64,000 nt of DNA, taken from contig NW_027469366.1 of NCBI RefSeq assembly GCF_051020765.1, positions 1 through 64,000 of the forward strand. Direction: 5' to 3'. The stretch comes from Lasioglossum baleicum (lineage: Eukaryota > Arthropoda > Insecta > Hymenoptera > Halictidae). The translations under genes were made by a program, and so were the position numbers. Below are positions 63,001-64,000 of the stretch, in pieces. Within the stretch, counting starts at the first letter, position 1. Each line of letters starts with the position of its first letter. Below the pieces are notes generated by a model. It searched no databases and was not told the origin of the DNA. It saw only the letters and a program-made list of their open reading frames with translations.

Positions 63001-64000
63001 CGTGTCGCTCCATGAGCGTAGGATTTTATACAATCACACAATACAGCAACAAATTCAACAAAAAATTGTCATAATCGTAGACTTAACTAATACAAAAGAC
63101 ACTTTTACTATGAAATACAATTTTTTAAATTGAAAATTGGAAATTGTGAAAGAAACCGAAAATATCATTACAGTAAATTATCGTATGCGTAAATAAATCG
63201 AAACCTCGATGGAATGCATACGGTACAATATCAAGGTTAGAGAAATAAACGAAGATGATACAGTAGAGTCGGTCTGGTATACCGTACGCAACTACAAGAC
63301 AACACCCACCGCGTCGTTCAGACAGCGTAGGAATGTTTAGAGACAATCATATAAAATAACATCAAGTTTAATAAGATACTGTCATATACGTAATCTCACC
63401 TGATTCAAAAGACACTTTCACTAAGGAATGAAATTTATTAAAGTAAAAATAGAAAGTTTCGAGGAAAATCGAAAATATCATAACAGTAAATTGCATTATA
63501 TAGAAATACATTGAAAATTGCGAAAGAATGCATACGGGACAATAAAAGGGCTACAGAAATTAACCAAGATCATACAATATCCTCGGTCCGAATTACCGTA
63601 CGCGACTACTCGCCCGCTCCAGGCGTGTCGCTGCTAAAGCGTAGGTACGTATAGACACAATCCTATAAAATGCCCAAGAATTAAACAGAACATTTTAATA
63701 AACGTACACTCTACTAATACGAATGTATGTTTCCTAAACGATACCATTTTTATAACTAAGAATTGGAAGTTTGGAGAAAAATCGAATGTACCGTTACAGT
63801 AAATTACAATATGTATAAATAAATGTATGACTAGGGAAAAAACCATATGGTACAAAATCAAGGTTCAAGAAATCAACTATGACCATCCATAGTGCTGCTC
63901 AGATATACCGTACGCAACTACAAGAAAATTTCAGACGGCACGCTCCAACAACCTAGTTGTGAATAGAGAGAATCACACGAAGGAACAACAAGTTTACGAA
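57013..64000 (-). repeat. Satellite family C, main array, '-' orientation
   Basis: About twenty-two copies of family C lie in reverse orientation and run off the right edge. Landmarks are GAATGCATACGGTACAATAT, AAAGAAATTAACGAAGACC, GCGTAGGTACGTATACAGAC and ATTGTCATAAACGTACACTC. The CATACGGTAC landmark lies near 62049, 62360, 63217 and 63531, giving steps of about 311-314 bp. One copy (57,415-57,550) contains a ~90-bp partial duplication of the core. The CGTGTCG-to-CGTATAC stretch occurs twice there. Open frames on both strands are scattered through the block and share peptides derived from the monomer. None is called. Confidence 0.92.
57415..57550 (-). repeat. Local duplication of the family C core
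   Basis: The usual order GCAACTACAAG, CCACTCC, GTCGTGTCGC, GCGTAGG, TACGTATAC occurs twice in this copy. The first instance starts near 57,398 (GCAACTACAGG) and the second near 57,493 (GCAACTAAAATT). They are separated by TACGGTGAAGTACCGAATCG. Neighbouring copies have it once, so this is a one-copy tandem duplication, now diverged. Confidence 0.7.

Noticed and set aside
10703..64000. Self-cleaving hammerhead-type ribozymes, which occur in some satellites
   Set aside because: Reading the monomers by eye, I saw no convincing CTGANGA core paired with a GAAA block at the right spacing. A structure search was not possible here, so this is a negative by eye only.

Overview
This window looks like eukaryotic heterochromatin made almost entirely of old, diverged satellite DNA. 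I found no protein-coding gene, tRNA, rRNA, complete transposon or CRISPR array that I can support. The longest open frames are about 155 codons. They lie inside tandem repeats, use the repeat's own open frame, and match no protein family I recognise. The organism cannot be named from the sequence. Four things point to a eukaryotic pericentromeric or subtelomeric block: the AT-rich base composition, the 67-345 bp tandem monomers, the lack of genes over 64 kb, and short TTAGG-like motifs in one family. An insect is possible but unproven.

Five tandem families account for nearly all bases; the names are mine. Family A (1-10,648) has a 67-bp monomer mixed with a 48-bp deletion derivative. Family B has a ~345-bp monomer that is itself an ancient dimer of two ~172-bp halves. 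It is the largest family, with long blocks at 10,703-15,825, 15,827-32,192 and 49,264-54,107. Family C (~312 bp) has a GC-richer core with a ~45-bp internal duplication. Family D (~180-190 bp) has only about five copies, each carrying a G-rich TTAGG-like stretch. Family E (~370-480 bp) has a nested ~53-bp sub-repeat present one to three times per unit.

The layout is A, (AT)n, B+, B-, C+, C-, B+, B-, C+, D, a GC-richer island, E, B-, D, C-, B+, C+, B-, C+, C-. Here '+' and '-' are orientations I set from the monomer sequence. B carries AAGTCAATAGCTTCACC-like sequence in '+', and C carries GTATACGTACCTACGCTG-like sequence in '+'. The orientation of B or C flips at four sharp points (about 15,826, 35,118, 37,812 and 57,012). 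Family switches fall at different phases of the monomers, as expected from many independent rearrangements rather than one insertion event.

B and C copies look roughly 70-80% alike by eye, yet most B units keep a length of 343-350 bp. Family A contains a younger part (1-about 5,780) where blocks of 0.6-1.7 kb recur at much higher identity. The only stretches I cannot assign to a satellite are a GC-richer island at about 42,685-42,970, a ~380-bp foreign segment with a strong hairpin inside a C copy (55,446-55,826), and a ~65-bp insert in another C copy (47,155-47,219). All percentages, monomer lengths and boundaries are by-eye estimates. Boundaries are good to about 5-20 bp unless stated.
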